47,878 nt of DNA from contig MNCI01019113.1 of assembly GCA_015680685.1 (NCBI GenBank), positions 366,301 to 414,178 on the forward strand, in the 5' to 3' direction. The DNA is from Gnetum montanum (taxonomy: Eukaryota; Streptophyta; Gnetopsida; Gnetales; Gnetaceae). Made by a program: the position numbers and the translations under genes. Shown here in pieces: positions 1 to 9,789 of this stretch. How positions within the stretch are numbered: the stretch's first letter is position 1; each line of letters starts with the position of its first letter. The notes beneath the pieces were generated by a model. It saw only the letters and a list, made by a program, of their open reading frames with translations. It did not search any database and was not told the origin of the DNA.

Positions 1-264
1 TTAGTTAAAGTTAGTTACTTAGTCTCTTCACCCTTTCCCTCATTAGCATAGGCAATAAAACATAAAATATATAAAAATCACATACCTCAGACTTACTTAA
101 CCATACAACCATGACAAATACAAGTAAGTCTAGGAAGACAACGAACGATTAACCTTAAGTGTTCCATAAGGCATGTAGGCACTTAGTCTATGGAGTTCGA
201 CCAGATCACACATGTAACGCTCGTATTCGTATGGTTGAGTGTAGGGGTACCTCGCCACTCATCA
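1..264 (+). repeat. 3' part of an LTR, same family as element 1
   Basis: The last part resembles the 3' end of the element 1 LTRs: a mention of 'tatggttgag', then 'ggggtacctcg', then the terminal CTCATCA. The LTR ends at about 264. What follows is not a tRNA-Asp-type primer site, so this is a 3' LTR or a solo LTR rather than a 5' LTR. The 5' part lies outside the window, so the element it belongs to cannot be described. Confidence 0.7.
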
Positions 265-849
265 GTTGCCAAGAAAACTTCAATTACTAGGTAGGTAATC
301 TAAAATTTGAATGAATATATATCATGATGTAAGATTAGCTACCAATGACTCATCTACATCAACAATGAGAACAAAATCAAGTGTCTTAGTTGCATTAACA
401 TCACTAAAAAAAGGCATCTCAAATTTTTGCTCACTAACTTGTAATTTTGATTCCCAAAATTAACAAAAATTTCTACATTAATAGAAGAGGAAAAATTTTG
501 GTATCAATTGAAGAAATTGGAGGTAATTTAAAATACTCTATAGGAGAATTCTAAAGAGATCAAATCTGATGGAGAAATTCAAAAAAAAAGGAAAATTAAA
601 TTTGTTGGAGAAAACCATATTTGCTTATGTAGGTCTTGATAAATCTTGGATTATTAATGTATAGTACTCTTTATGTACTTACTAAAATTTTTTTTCACCA
701 TTAACATTTTAACAGATGCATCCTATCTTTGTTCATCATTATATCATTTATAGAGAACTAGTAATTATAATATCCTTTGCAATTATCCATTTCTTATTAG
801 AAATAATAAGGTAAGAAAAAGGAGGAATTATAGTACCCCCAAACCAACC

Positions 850-905
850 TTAACATCATTAATCATCATCATCATCCTAGCCTAGTCCCAACAAAACTAG
901 GGTTG
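850..905 (-). repeat. RTE-type LINE 3' tail fragment
   Basis: Read on the minus strand it gives 'ttttgttgggactaggctag' followed by repeated GATGAT. This matches the end of the LINE at about 4200-4245 on the plus strand and resembles 3' ends of plant RTE elements. Only the tail is present. Confidence 0.5.
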
Positions 906-972
906 GTTAACCTTAACTCCATAAATAAATGTAATAAAAGATTATAATGCATGAACATAAATCCATTACAAC

Positions 973-1053
973 TAATGAGCTAGTGAAAAATTACATAAAA
1001 TAGATAAATACATAATGAGCTAGTGAAAATTTACATAAAATAGATAAATACAT
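973..1053 (+). repeat. Two-copy tandem repeat, period 40
   Basis: The 40-base unit starting 'taatgagctagtgaaaa' occurs twice head to tail with almost no differences. It looks like a recent slippage or unequal-exchange duplication. Confidence 0.85.
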
Positions 1054-1170
1054 AAAGTTTTTAAAATTATATTAATTCAATTTCAAGATAAATAATGACT
1101 AAAGTACCTACACTCATAGAGAAGGACTTATTATAGTAAAAATAATTAAACATTTTACTTCTTGAATTAA

Positions 1171-1330
1171 AAGGGGCCACCACTTGGAGTGATGGTAAGG
1201 TATTTGTGTTTCAAGTTATAAGACCTAGATTCGAGCTTGGGCACAGCTATTTAAAAGAGGTTAGGCTTTCACTCATCCATTGACCTTGTTGGTAGCTCAC
1301 CTTGGTGAGATGAGCATTAATCCTTTGGCT
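1171..1330 (+). repeat. tRNA-derived SINE-like copy
   Basis: A possible A box (CTTGGAGTGATGGTAAGG, about 1183-1200) is followed about 30 bases later by a B-box-like AGATTCGAGCT (1227-1237). This is the internal pol III promoter layout of plant SINEs. The 3' end is not clear. It differs from the SINE family at 2735 and 26904. Confidence 0.45.
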
Positions 1331-2084
1331 GATTATCTTTTTATTTACTTATAGAATTAATATAAAATTTCATATATGATGATAGCATAATCTTTGGAAA
1401 TGTAAATAAAAGTTTCTATAGAGAAAAATACTTAATAAAAGAAAATGGTATTTGGTCATGGTTGAGGAAGAATGATTAATATAATTCTCCAAATTCTATC
1501 AACATAACAAGAGAATTTTAACATTAGTATATACAAGAAAGGAATGAAAGGTTTTAGAAAAATATTACAACCTACACTTGAATAATGAATCATTATGCAA
1601 TAAAGACCTAAAGAAAAGATAACTTTATGCAAGAAGACCAATGTTACTTCAACATACGTTTTTACTCACTATCATAAAGTTGGATCAATCATCAATTTTT
1701 ATATTTTATGTCATGCATTTATAAATTTCTTTTGTTTCCTTGACATATGCTTTAATTTAAGATTATGATTTACAAGTAACTCTACCTAGTTTCATTGTTA
1801 AATGTTTAGGATTAGTGACTTTTGTAGATATTTCAAACTCCTATGATTTCTTTTTAATATAAATATTTTTCACATAAATAATATGTTTAAGCTTTTAAAA
1901 TATTAATAATAGCCAATAATTCAAGTTTGTAATTTGATTAATTTATTTTACCTCCACATAATTTACAAGAATCATACCTTATGAGTTGGAATAATATCTT
2001 AATTGTTTTGTTCATATTCAAAGAAAATTAGATAATGAACTATCAAAAAAAGTTTTCACATCATAATTTGAAGAAAGTCGCTAA
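1331..2084. other. AT-rich intergenic DNA, nothing recognised
   Basis: No open frame with protein-like composition, no RNA gene and no clear repeat boundary is visible. Confidence 0.5.
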
Positions 2085-2245
2085 AATGAAGACCAAAAAA
2101 GACATAAGAAAAAGCCATTGAAGATGGTATTAAGAAATTACATATAGATAATGGCCTATATCTTTGTGAAAATAAATTTTGAAAGAGAACTTATGTATCC
2201 CATCTTATTTTGTTAGAATAAGGTTAGAAGTAAGAGGAGGAGGAG
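2085..2245 (+). repeat. RTE-type LINE 3' end fragment
   Basis: It parallels the 3' end of the LINE at 3160-4250: a lysine-rich stretch, an E-D-G-I-K-K-like segment, then 'cccatcttattttgttagaataagg'-type sequence. This is the usual end of the RTE reverse transcriptase ORF and its 3' tail. It is a short 5'-truncated copy, not functional. The downstream 2270-2420 has a weak B-box-like CAAGTTTGATTC and may be another SINE scrap. Confidence 0.5.
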
Positions 2246-2734
2246 GATAGCATATCACTTAATCTTTTTAAGTCATGTAGCTCCAATTGCAAGTGAGACA
2301 TTGTTGACTTGACAAAAGCATGCAGCTTATGATTTGTAAGTCACAAGTTTGATTCTAAGGGGTATGTTGAGACACATGCTCTGTGAGGCACATTAAACAT
2401 ATACATTTAGGAATTATCACATTAGGTAGAAACCAACTATAGTATGTCATTTTCATATCCTTCACCTTGATTAATGATTAGCCCATTATAGATGTTGATG
2501 ATTCCAATTCTAACTTTGCATACATTCATTAATACATTGAGAGAAAAATGAAAATATAAAATTCTTACAATGGGAATCACCATTAAAAACATCTTTTATT
2601 ATATAATTAATTCATTGCATTTGACAATAAAATGCACATTCTTATTATAAAATATTATTTAAATCTATAACAACAATAAGTGGCTTAAGTGATTAACTTA
2701 TTGTCTTGTTAGATAAGAGGTAAGAAAAACAATG

Positions 2735-2880
2735 AAGTGTTAGCTTGTAGGTAAGACTCTTGATTTGGAAGCTCTAAATTATGTGCTTGATTTTGATGAG
2801 TAATCCTGAGTTATAAAGTTCAAATTGGACTATATGTCTTGGGATAAATGTTATTTTAAAAAATTTTAGGTTCTAACACC
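2735..2880 (+). repeat. SINE copy, same family as 26904-27045
   Basis: It shares the order 'gtgttagc..gtaggtaagactcttgattt', 'gagttataaagttc', 'ggactatat' and a final 'ggttctaacaccc' with the copy at 26904-27045. The A box is degenerate (TTAGCTTGTAGGTAAG). The B box region is changed to 'gcttgattttgat'. An old copy. Confidence 0.65.
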
Positions 2881-3159
2881 CTACCATTGTTATATTCTTT
2901 TAGATTGTTTTTGGCTATATGTATTGGGGCATACCTACAATCAAATTATTTTAAGTTCCAACACATTGATATCTTTAGGATTTTGATCATTTTCTTACCA
3001 TTTTCATCTTACATAGACTTGCTTACAAGCTATGCCTAAATGCTATATGATCAAGATATGCTACTTGTTCCTGAAGGATATTACATGAATTTTCACTAAC
3101 TCAATTTTGTAACTCATTTAAAACTACTTTTAAATGCCGCACATGTTCAGCCCTTACTT

Positions 3160-4250
3160 GTAAGCATATGGAAATATTGTGCTTCAAGACTTGGCCCTCT
3201 TAGGGAGGGCCAAGTGCTACATCCCTAATAAAAAGACAAACATCCCTAATAAATGTATTAAAGTGTTTCAAGACTTGTATGAAGAAGCTACTACTAGAAT
3301 TAGAACAACTTGTGGAATCATAAAGGAATTTCTAGTCATAATAGGTTTACATCAAGGATTTGCACTTAGCCTATACTTATTTGCCACTATTATGGATAAA
3401 TTAACAAATGATATATAGGATGAAATCCTTTGGTGCATGCTATTTGCAAATGATATTATGTTGGTGGATATAGCTCAAGAAAATATTGCTTCTAAAATTG
3501 AAAAGTGAAGACTTGTTCTAGAATCAAAAGTCATAAAAATTAGTAGACAAAAGATAGAACATGTTGAACATAATTTTAATAAAAGCATAACTATTGGTGA
3601 AATAGAAGTGATAATTCAAGAATAAAAAGTCCATCACTACAAATAATTTTCCTACTTAGGATTAATGTTTCAAGCTTACTATGAAATTAATATAAATATA
3701 AGAAATAGGATTGGGCAAGGATGGTTAAAATGAAGCTACGATTCTTTTATGTTATCAAAAAATATTAATAAAACTAAAGCGAAAATTTTATAGAATAGTA
3801 ATTAGGCTTGCTATCCTATATAGTGTTCAATGTTGGTAGTACAAAGGAGGCACAAATAATAAATCAATATGGCAAAAATTTGAATGCTTGGACGGAGGCT
3901 GAATATGACAAGAAGAGATAAGCTGCAAAATATAGATATTAGAGGAATACTTGGAGGGACTTTTATTTCAATTTAGTTGCATGAATGATATCTTAGATGG
4001 TTTGGGCATGTGCAAAAAACGCTAGATAATGATCTTATTAGAAATGCCACGTCACTATTTCAAGAAAGTTATCAAAAGAAAGACAAAAAAAGATATGGGA
4101 AAAAAATAATTGAAGATGATTTTAAAAAACTATCAATAAATAAGGATTTAGCCCTTCAAAAAGGCAAATGATGAAAAAGAACTCATATAATTGATCCTAT
4201 TTTGTTGGGACTAGGCTAGGAAATTGACAACAATGATGATAATGTATTTC
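3160..4250 (+). pseudogene. RTE-type LINE reverse transcriptase, decayed
   Basis: The open part (3179-3418) reads as the palm of an RTE-clade reverse transcriptase: a segment like 'vfqdlYeeattRiRTtcG' followed by GLHQGFALSLYLF and MDKLTNDI. Known family members have GLHQGSALSPYLF at this point. After a stop, the catalytic FADD motif follows at 3443-3454, here F-A-N-D, so one catalytic aspartate is replaced. Downstream the frame is broken by many stops, but the C-terminal ORF end and the tail (about 4190-4245) can still be followed. It is 5'-truncated and lacks the endonuclease. A LINE relic; immobile. Confidence 0.85.
3190..3214. repeat. Perfect short hairpin
   Basis: CTTGGCCCTC and GAGGGCCAAG-type arms give a 10 bp GC-rich stem with a 5 nt loop (3200-3204) in otherwise AT-rich DNA. 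It lies inside the LINE relic and may be a chance or mutational inversion. Confidence 0.7.
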
Positions 4251-4289
4251 ATAAATGATTCATTACCTTAAGGTGTAGATGACCATGCT

Positions 4290-5161
4290 TGATGAGTCAT
4301 CATTGTGTTAGCCCCGATATCGAGTATTCAATATTAGGTCCCAAGAAATGATGTTAGATATTCAATATCACCTGTCCCATGCTAGCCTATAAATACAACA
4401 CTTGGGTGCACAGTTGAGATATAGAGAAAAATAGCTTACTTTCAGTTTTCAGCTAGCTTCTTCATAGATTGTTGATTTTTAGTCCTGTTATTTCCTAGTG
4501 CATACCCATAGTGCAGTGTTTGTAATTGTACAACACCTTTGTTCAAGTGTGATGTACTTGGACACATTACATGACTAGAAATAAAGATCAAGGTTACTTC
4601 CATCATTGTAGCATTCACTTAGATTTATTATTACTTTTAATTGTTTGATTGTTTCAGTATTTACTATTTTCCTTAGTTAAAGTTTTCATTTATTATTATT
4701 TATGATTGCTGTCATTAAGCAGAATGAGTATGACTAATTATAAGCACTTAAGTATGATTACTTGGTAACCCAGTAGTGTATTGTTTGGCAAACCCAATGA
4801 CGTACGCTTGGCAATTCCAACAATGGTTATATGAAGTCCAAGGCATGTGCAAACGATTAGGAATGGATACTTCTTGCATGTAAGCTAGTTTCAATTTTAC
4901 TTTCCAGTGTTCATTAGCTTAATTAATTTATCTCTTTATTGTCATTAGGAGTAGCATAGGATTAGACAACATCATATATCTCACTTTGGACTAAACCATA
5001 CGTGACAAAGCTACCACTAGTCCAAGTGGGAAGACAACAAACTGTGATCAAGGCATAATGATCTAGATGCACAACTAGTCCCATCCATGGAATTCAACTA
5101 GATCATGTGTGAACACTTGTGATTCATATGGTTGAGCATAGGGGTACCTCGTTGCTCATCA
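4290..5161 (+). repeat. 5' LTR of element 1
   Basis: Matches the 3' LTR over its length, including the start TGATGAGTCATCATTGTG and the end GGGGTACCTCRYTGCTCATCA. A TATA box (TATAAATA, 4388-4395) and a polyadenylation signal AATAAA (4580-4585) mark a plausible U3-R-U5 layout. U3 holds short palindromic ATATTGAATATC-like words. Confidence 0.9.
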
Positions 5162-5180
5162 TTGGCACCATTGCTAGGGA
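5162..5180 (+). promoter_or_regulatory. Primer binding site, tRNA-Asp type (element 1)
   Basis: TTGGCACCATTGCTAGGGA directly follows the LTR. The Gypsy tRNA-Asp site is TGGCGCCGTTGCCGGGGA. Every difference falls in a CpG (CG to CA or TG/TA), the mark of methylated-cytosine decay. Confidence 0.8.
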
Positions 5181-5286
5181 TGGTGCTAGTTATCTAGATT
5201 ACCTATATCATACATGATCACTATAAAGGTATTAACAATATATCTTTCCATAAGTATTAAATCACACACACCGTAAACCAACAACA

Positions 5287-7746
5287 ATGTCTCTTTCACA
5301 AGGAAGCAATAATGCACTATATAATGAAAACATTCATTGGAGAACTAACAAGATATATGGTGTGGAAAATTGAAGTGACCAACCTTACGCAAGGGTTTCT
5401 TATGTTCATGACCACCCTAATGACACTTAAATACTACATTAACCTAAGGTAAAGAACCTTGGAGGAGATGAAATAAGTCCTAGACTAGGGGAGGCCTTAA
5501 GGCCTAAGACCTCCTTGAATCCTATAAAAGATAAATTAAGGGACCCTAGGGAACATCATAGAAGCCATGCAATCCTTCTAGTTTCTAATCTTCCTCTCCT
5601 CCTTCAATGTCTAATTCTGACAAAGATGAATCTAGGCATGGAGATAAAGCTCTACTAGAGGGTTGGAATAAAAAAAGAAGTCAAACCCACAAGAGAAATC
5701 AAAGACCTCAATATGGACATAAACAACATTATCATGATCGAACGAATAGAAATAGAAATTTCCCTCACAACTTATCTGATGATGATGAACCCTTGTTGGC
5801 CACTAAGAGCCTAATGCAGATCATAGAGGTAGTTACGATATCTCGTAAGCATCACAAAAAGAGTCACCTACCTAGTCTTGATATGAATAATATTCCTAAA
5901 TTTGTAGGAGGCTATGATTCAAAGCCACAACATCATTTACAAGCCTTCCATGATGCCTGTATCTCATACAACATTGAAAGTGGATGGCAAAAGCTTAAGC
6001 TCTTTCCTAGGATACTAATCAATAAAGCCAAAGTGTGGCATAGATCATTGAAACCAAATTCAATATGACGGTGGTCCACAATGTTGGAACTCTTCAACGA
6101 GAAATACCAAACCTAAGCAAGGGTTTCCAACCTAAGGAGATAGATCCAAGGATGGAAGCAAGAACAACATGAACCCTTGGACATGGCCTTAGATATATAT
6201 TATTCCCTATTGAATAGATGCCCAGGCCATGGTTTCTCTAAGGAAAGGTAAATTTTCCACATCAAATATGGGCTTCATAATAAAACCAGGGAGACCCTTG
6301 GGATGTATGCCCTAGGTCAATTATATGAGTCATGAATCCCTCAAATCCAAGAACTAATAGAGTGTGTGGCAAAAGAAGAAGGAGGGATATGTAAATGGGA
6401 TAATGTTAATAAATAACAATAGGACCCAACTCTTCAATAGAAAAAGGTCCATATCTATGGTAAGGAGAAAGAGGCCACTCTCGATAAGGTGATCCCACAA
6501 AGAACCTTGCCAATGCAGAAGTCTATTGATGAACTTGAAGAAAAGCTTAATAGGATGCTAGAACAGATATATGAAAACATTACAACTCTCATTGAGATGG
6601 TCTAGGAGAAGATCATGCAAAACAACCTAAGCAATCACAATAAACAAAGGACACAGAACCAAGAAATAGCTAGGAACACTTTTTGGTAAACACAAAAAAT
6701 GACTAAAAAAGTGAGGCTATAAAGGTGACCTATGCATATATGACCACTTGAAGGTTCATTGCCTAGTCACATCACATCTATATGAGTATTGGGCTTTTGC
6801 ATTAAACCCCAAATTCATCCAGAAGCACAAGCCTAGGAGGTTTCCTTTTCCACACGAGAATCTTAGACAACTCCACAACCAATTGTACCATCCTAGGGGG
6901 ACTTATTACTAGCCTTGACACTATCATCAACCATAGTGGCAACAACCACAGTCATGGGGGTGGGGCCACCACCAAATCAACCCTATCCTTCTTATCAGCC
7001 AAAACCACATGGATACTATGTTCAACATCCTATTTCTCCAACTCACTCTACATCATCTACTTCAAATCGCCACTATCGCTCTCCTGAGTACCATCAACCC
7101 ATGACATCTCTCGAGGGACCACCACCTCGTGCCTCTTACCATCCATCCTACCCTCAATATTCTCATACTCCACCTCATCACATGCCATTGCCAATGACAT
7201 AGGAAGGTTCAACACTGCAATATCAACAAATGAATGCCACTTGTGCTACAAATGTGCATGGACATGTTGATACTAATAGGTTCCCACCACAAACTTAGAA
7301 ACTTCCTTTTTTTAGGAAGAGCTACATGTAGAAGCAAACCACTCATGGACCCACCACATCATCCGAACTAGCATAGTGTCAATCTAGTGCAATGCCTTCC
7401 TTTTCACAATCAACGTCCTCTGATCCTACATAGGGGCCACCATCCATTGTTACTCCAACACCCACTAGAAGCAATGAATATAATAATGTGGAGAGACAAA
7501 TGAATCCATGCATACTGTATCATGATCAAGGGTGCAATTGGGGGCCAGGCGTCCATAATGTTAACACACCTCATCCTCTGATTCACCATACATTCAGCAA
7601 TCAAGTGTGTGACCAACAATTCATCTACCTAGTCGCCACAACACCAAAAGGCACCTAGGGGCTAGGGAATGAATGGTTACCAATGTTTTATTCATGCATG
7701 GATCCTATATATCCACTTATTAATCCTTGTCATGGCCAAATGTTAA
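5287..7746 (+). pseudogene. gag: gag remnant of element 1
   Basis: The likely start is the ATG at 5287, about 125 bases after the LTR. It begins M-S-L-S-Q and is soon broken. The best preserved part (5607-6068) has a basic, Asp-rich lead and then the capsid core of a retrotransposon gag: F-V-G-G-Y-D, HHLQAFHDA, KLKLFPRILINKAKVWHRSL and K-P-N-S-I. The match continues in a second frame (about 6063-6400: MLELFNEKYQT, IYYSLLNRCPGHGFSKER). A Pro-, Tyr- and His-rich stretch follows (6915-7202). The region ends near a SHGGNPPF-type stop at about 7750-7770. No protease DSG motif is seen here, unlike in element 2. Several stops and frameshifts: not functional. Confidence 0.75.
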
Positions 7747-7769
7747 GTCATGGGGGAAACCCCCCATTC

Positions 7770-8280
7770 TAATCTTCAAGATTCATAAGTTTTTTTCATC
7801 TTTTTTGTTTTAGAATTTTTCATCATTTTCTTATTTCTTAATAGAATTTTTCCTATTCCTTTCAACTTTTTCTATTTGTTGTTTTCATTTTCTTTGTTAT
7901 GTAATCTTGCTTGTGGATAAAACGATCATGTAGCCCATTGAGGTGAGGTTTTCTCTATGTTGTTAAGTCATGAGGGATTGATTATTCAAATAGTAAGACC
8001 ATGTCATCCATCCACTCACTCCATTAATAAGAGGTTCTTGCTCTAGTCATAATGATATTCTTTTTCATCATGAGACTAAAAATAAACTTGTAATCATTAT
8101 GCCAAGTAGAAGAATGAAGAACCAAGGGGGAATGTGAAGGGTGTGACATCAAGAGGATTTGTGGATTCTCTTCGGCCGCTTCTGTATGTCCTATCATGTT
8201 GCTTCTATTGTAATTATATCATTGTAGATTTACAAAACATGGGAGTAAGAGTACCATAAAAAGGCACTGAATGATTTTTA
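7770..8280. other. Element 1 spacer, T-rich
   Basis: A T-rich stretch (7780-7880) followed by sequence with no coding signal. It lies between the gag remnant and the conserved internal block. Confidence 0.5.
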
Positions 8281-8830
8281 TGGGTCCCACTAGAAAAACA
8301 TGTACCCATGCCTAAAGGTTGGTGGCTTCGTAGATTACTTCCATAAAAAAAACAAAAAAACAACAACAACGTGCCATAAATCAGCTTCTCCCTTGGACAA
8401 AATGCTAAGTGATGTTACTCCTTGCAATTATGATAGTTTCATGGTTGTCAACCAAAGTGATGAGATAATGCAATGTCACCGACTTGTGGTTCGAACTTAG
8501 TTTGAGTCTTGGACAACAAGGCTAATGATTACTTAACCATTAATAACACACAAAGATTCATTGTGCCTCTAGTAAGACACCTCATATCCCAATTTCTGCA
8601 ATCCTTTCTATAGTCCACCTCATCTCATTGTCTATCTAATCCAAACTTGTTGTTTTGTGTAGCATAGAGTTATCATCTCAAACTAGTGGTTTTCACATGT
8701 GTGTTTTTTTTACACAAGTATGCATTACATTCAATGCCTTTAGTGCCTATGGACATATTTAGGTGTGGTTACTCAAGGGTGTCATAGGCTGGAGCCTACC
8801 TTGGGGAGGATCCACTTGTGTAACTTTTGT
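8281..8830 (+). repeat. Internal block shared with element 2
   Basis: The block starts GGGTCCCACTAGAAAAACATG and ends near 'cttggggaggatccacttgtg'. The reverse complement of 31995-32518 in element 2 follows the same sequence throughout, with many substitutions. It has no conserved reading frame. It contains a B-box-like TGGTTCGAAC (about 8488-8497). It could be a SINE captured by the ancestor, or a functional spacer upstream of the second reading frame. Confidence 0.75.
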
Positions 8831-9789
8831 GAATTGTATTTGTTTGACACCACCACATCATTCTTAACCTTCCAAGCACATAATTGTTAAATTTCATAGT
8901 TTCCCTTCTCATGTAATTGATCCATTCCATAACATCAATTTAATGCCCTCTTTCTTGCATCTTCTAAAGCTTTTCATGTTGATGCCTCCACCTTCTAACA
9001 CTTTCGATGCCTATAATTCATTTCCCACTTACCCCAGCACTATGGACCTAACCTCAAACCTTCCAACCATTCCCAGAGCTTCATTTCTTATGCTCAATAC
9101 ACTCATTAGATGCACATACATGGACCTCAATATCGACTACCCAATATCGGGTTGGCCTCAACGTTGGATACCCAATATCATGTCTCAAAAACCTATATAT
9201 GTGCAACCCCCATGGTGCCAAGAAATCCATTCTCTTCATTTACAACTAGGGGAGTTTTTTAAATTTTCTCTTGTGACTCAAAGCTCTATGCAACCAACTT
9301 CTACTTGTAATATTTGGCTCTCTACCACTTCAATTTCCATGCCATTTGAACCTATTTGAACCCACAGTGTTCAAGTTAGTCATGGGATGGGGGGGGGAGG
9401 CGGGCGGGGGGTGGTGGGGTGGTTTCGCTTTGCTTGCGTGGGAAACTTGTGCCAATTTTCCAAAATTTTTTATCACTCGAAAGATATTATAAGGGTAAGA
9501 ATGTTAAAAACCTTCAATGTTATAATGAACAATTAATTGCATTAATGCCAGAAACCTTAAGTTTTTCACCCAAGAGACCATAACCATCATAACAAGCCAC
9601 ACATAGGGAAAAAAGGAACCAACTATGTAAGGTCATACAAGAAGATAGATACTTTTTGGGCATTTTTCTGAAAATTTTTCTAACTTTGCAATCATATGAA
9701 CTTAATGAGACTAAGGAATGGGCAAGGTATAAACCTGTTAATGTTAAATAACAACACGTTAGTAACATCTGATGTTTGATTGATTACAG
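8831..9789. other. Element 1 spacer upstream of ORF2, with TATA-like box
   Basis: No convincing gene. At 9128-9200 the words 'ccaatatcgggtt', 'ggatacccaatatcatg' and CCTATATAT (9192-9200) look like the U3 part of the LTR. Element 2 has a matching set with CCTATATATAGG at 31645-31656. A G-run lies at 9384-9422. Confidence 0.45.
9384..9422 (+). repeat. G-rich tract with G-quadruplex potential
   Basis: GGG, GGGGGGGG, GGGCGGGGGG and GGGG runs separated by one to three bases. It follows AGTTAGTCATGGGATGG, which resembles the purine tract before the 3' LTR (AGTCATGGGGGTA). It may be an extended internal purine tract. Confidence 0.75.

Larger units (their letters stand above)
265..1170. other. AT-rich intergenic DNA
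   Basis: No coding region is seen. The stretch holds a short LINE tail on the minus strand (850-905) and a two-copy tandem repeat (973-1053). The rest is AT-rich sequence without recognisable features. Confidence 0.6.

Noticed and set aside
8943-9359. 138-residue frame as a gene
   Set aside because: Inside element 1, not conserved in element 2, and no domain.
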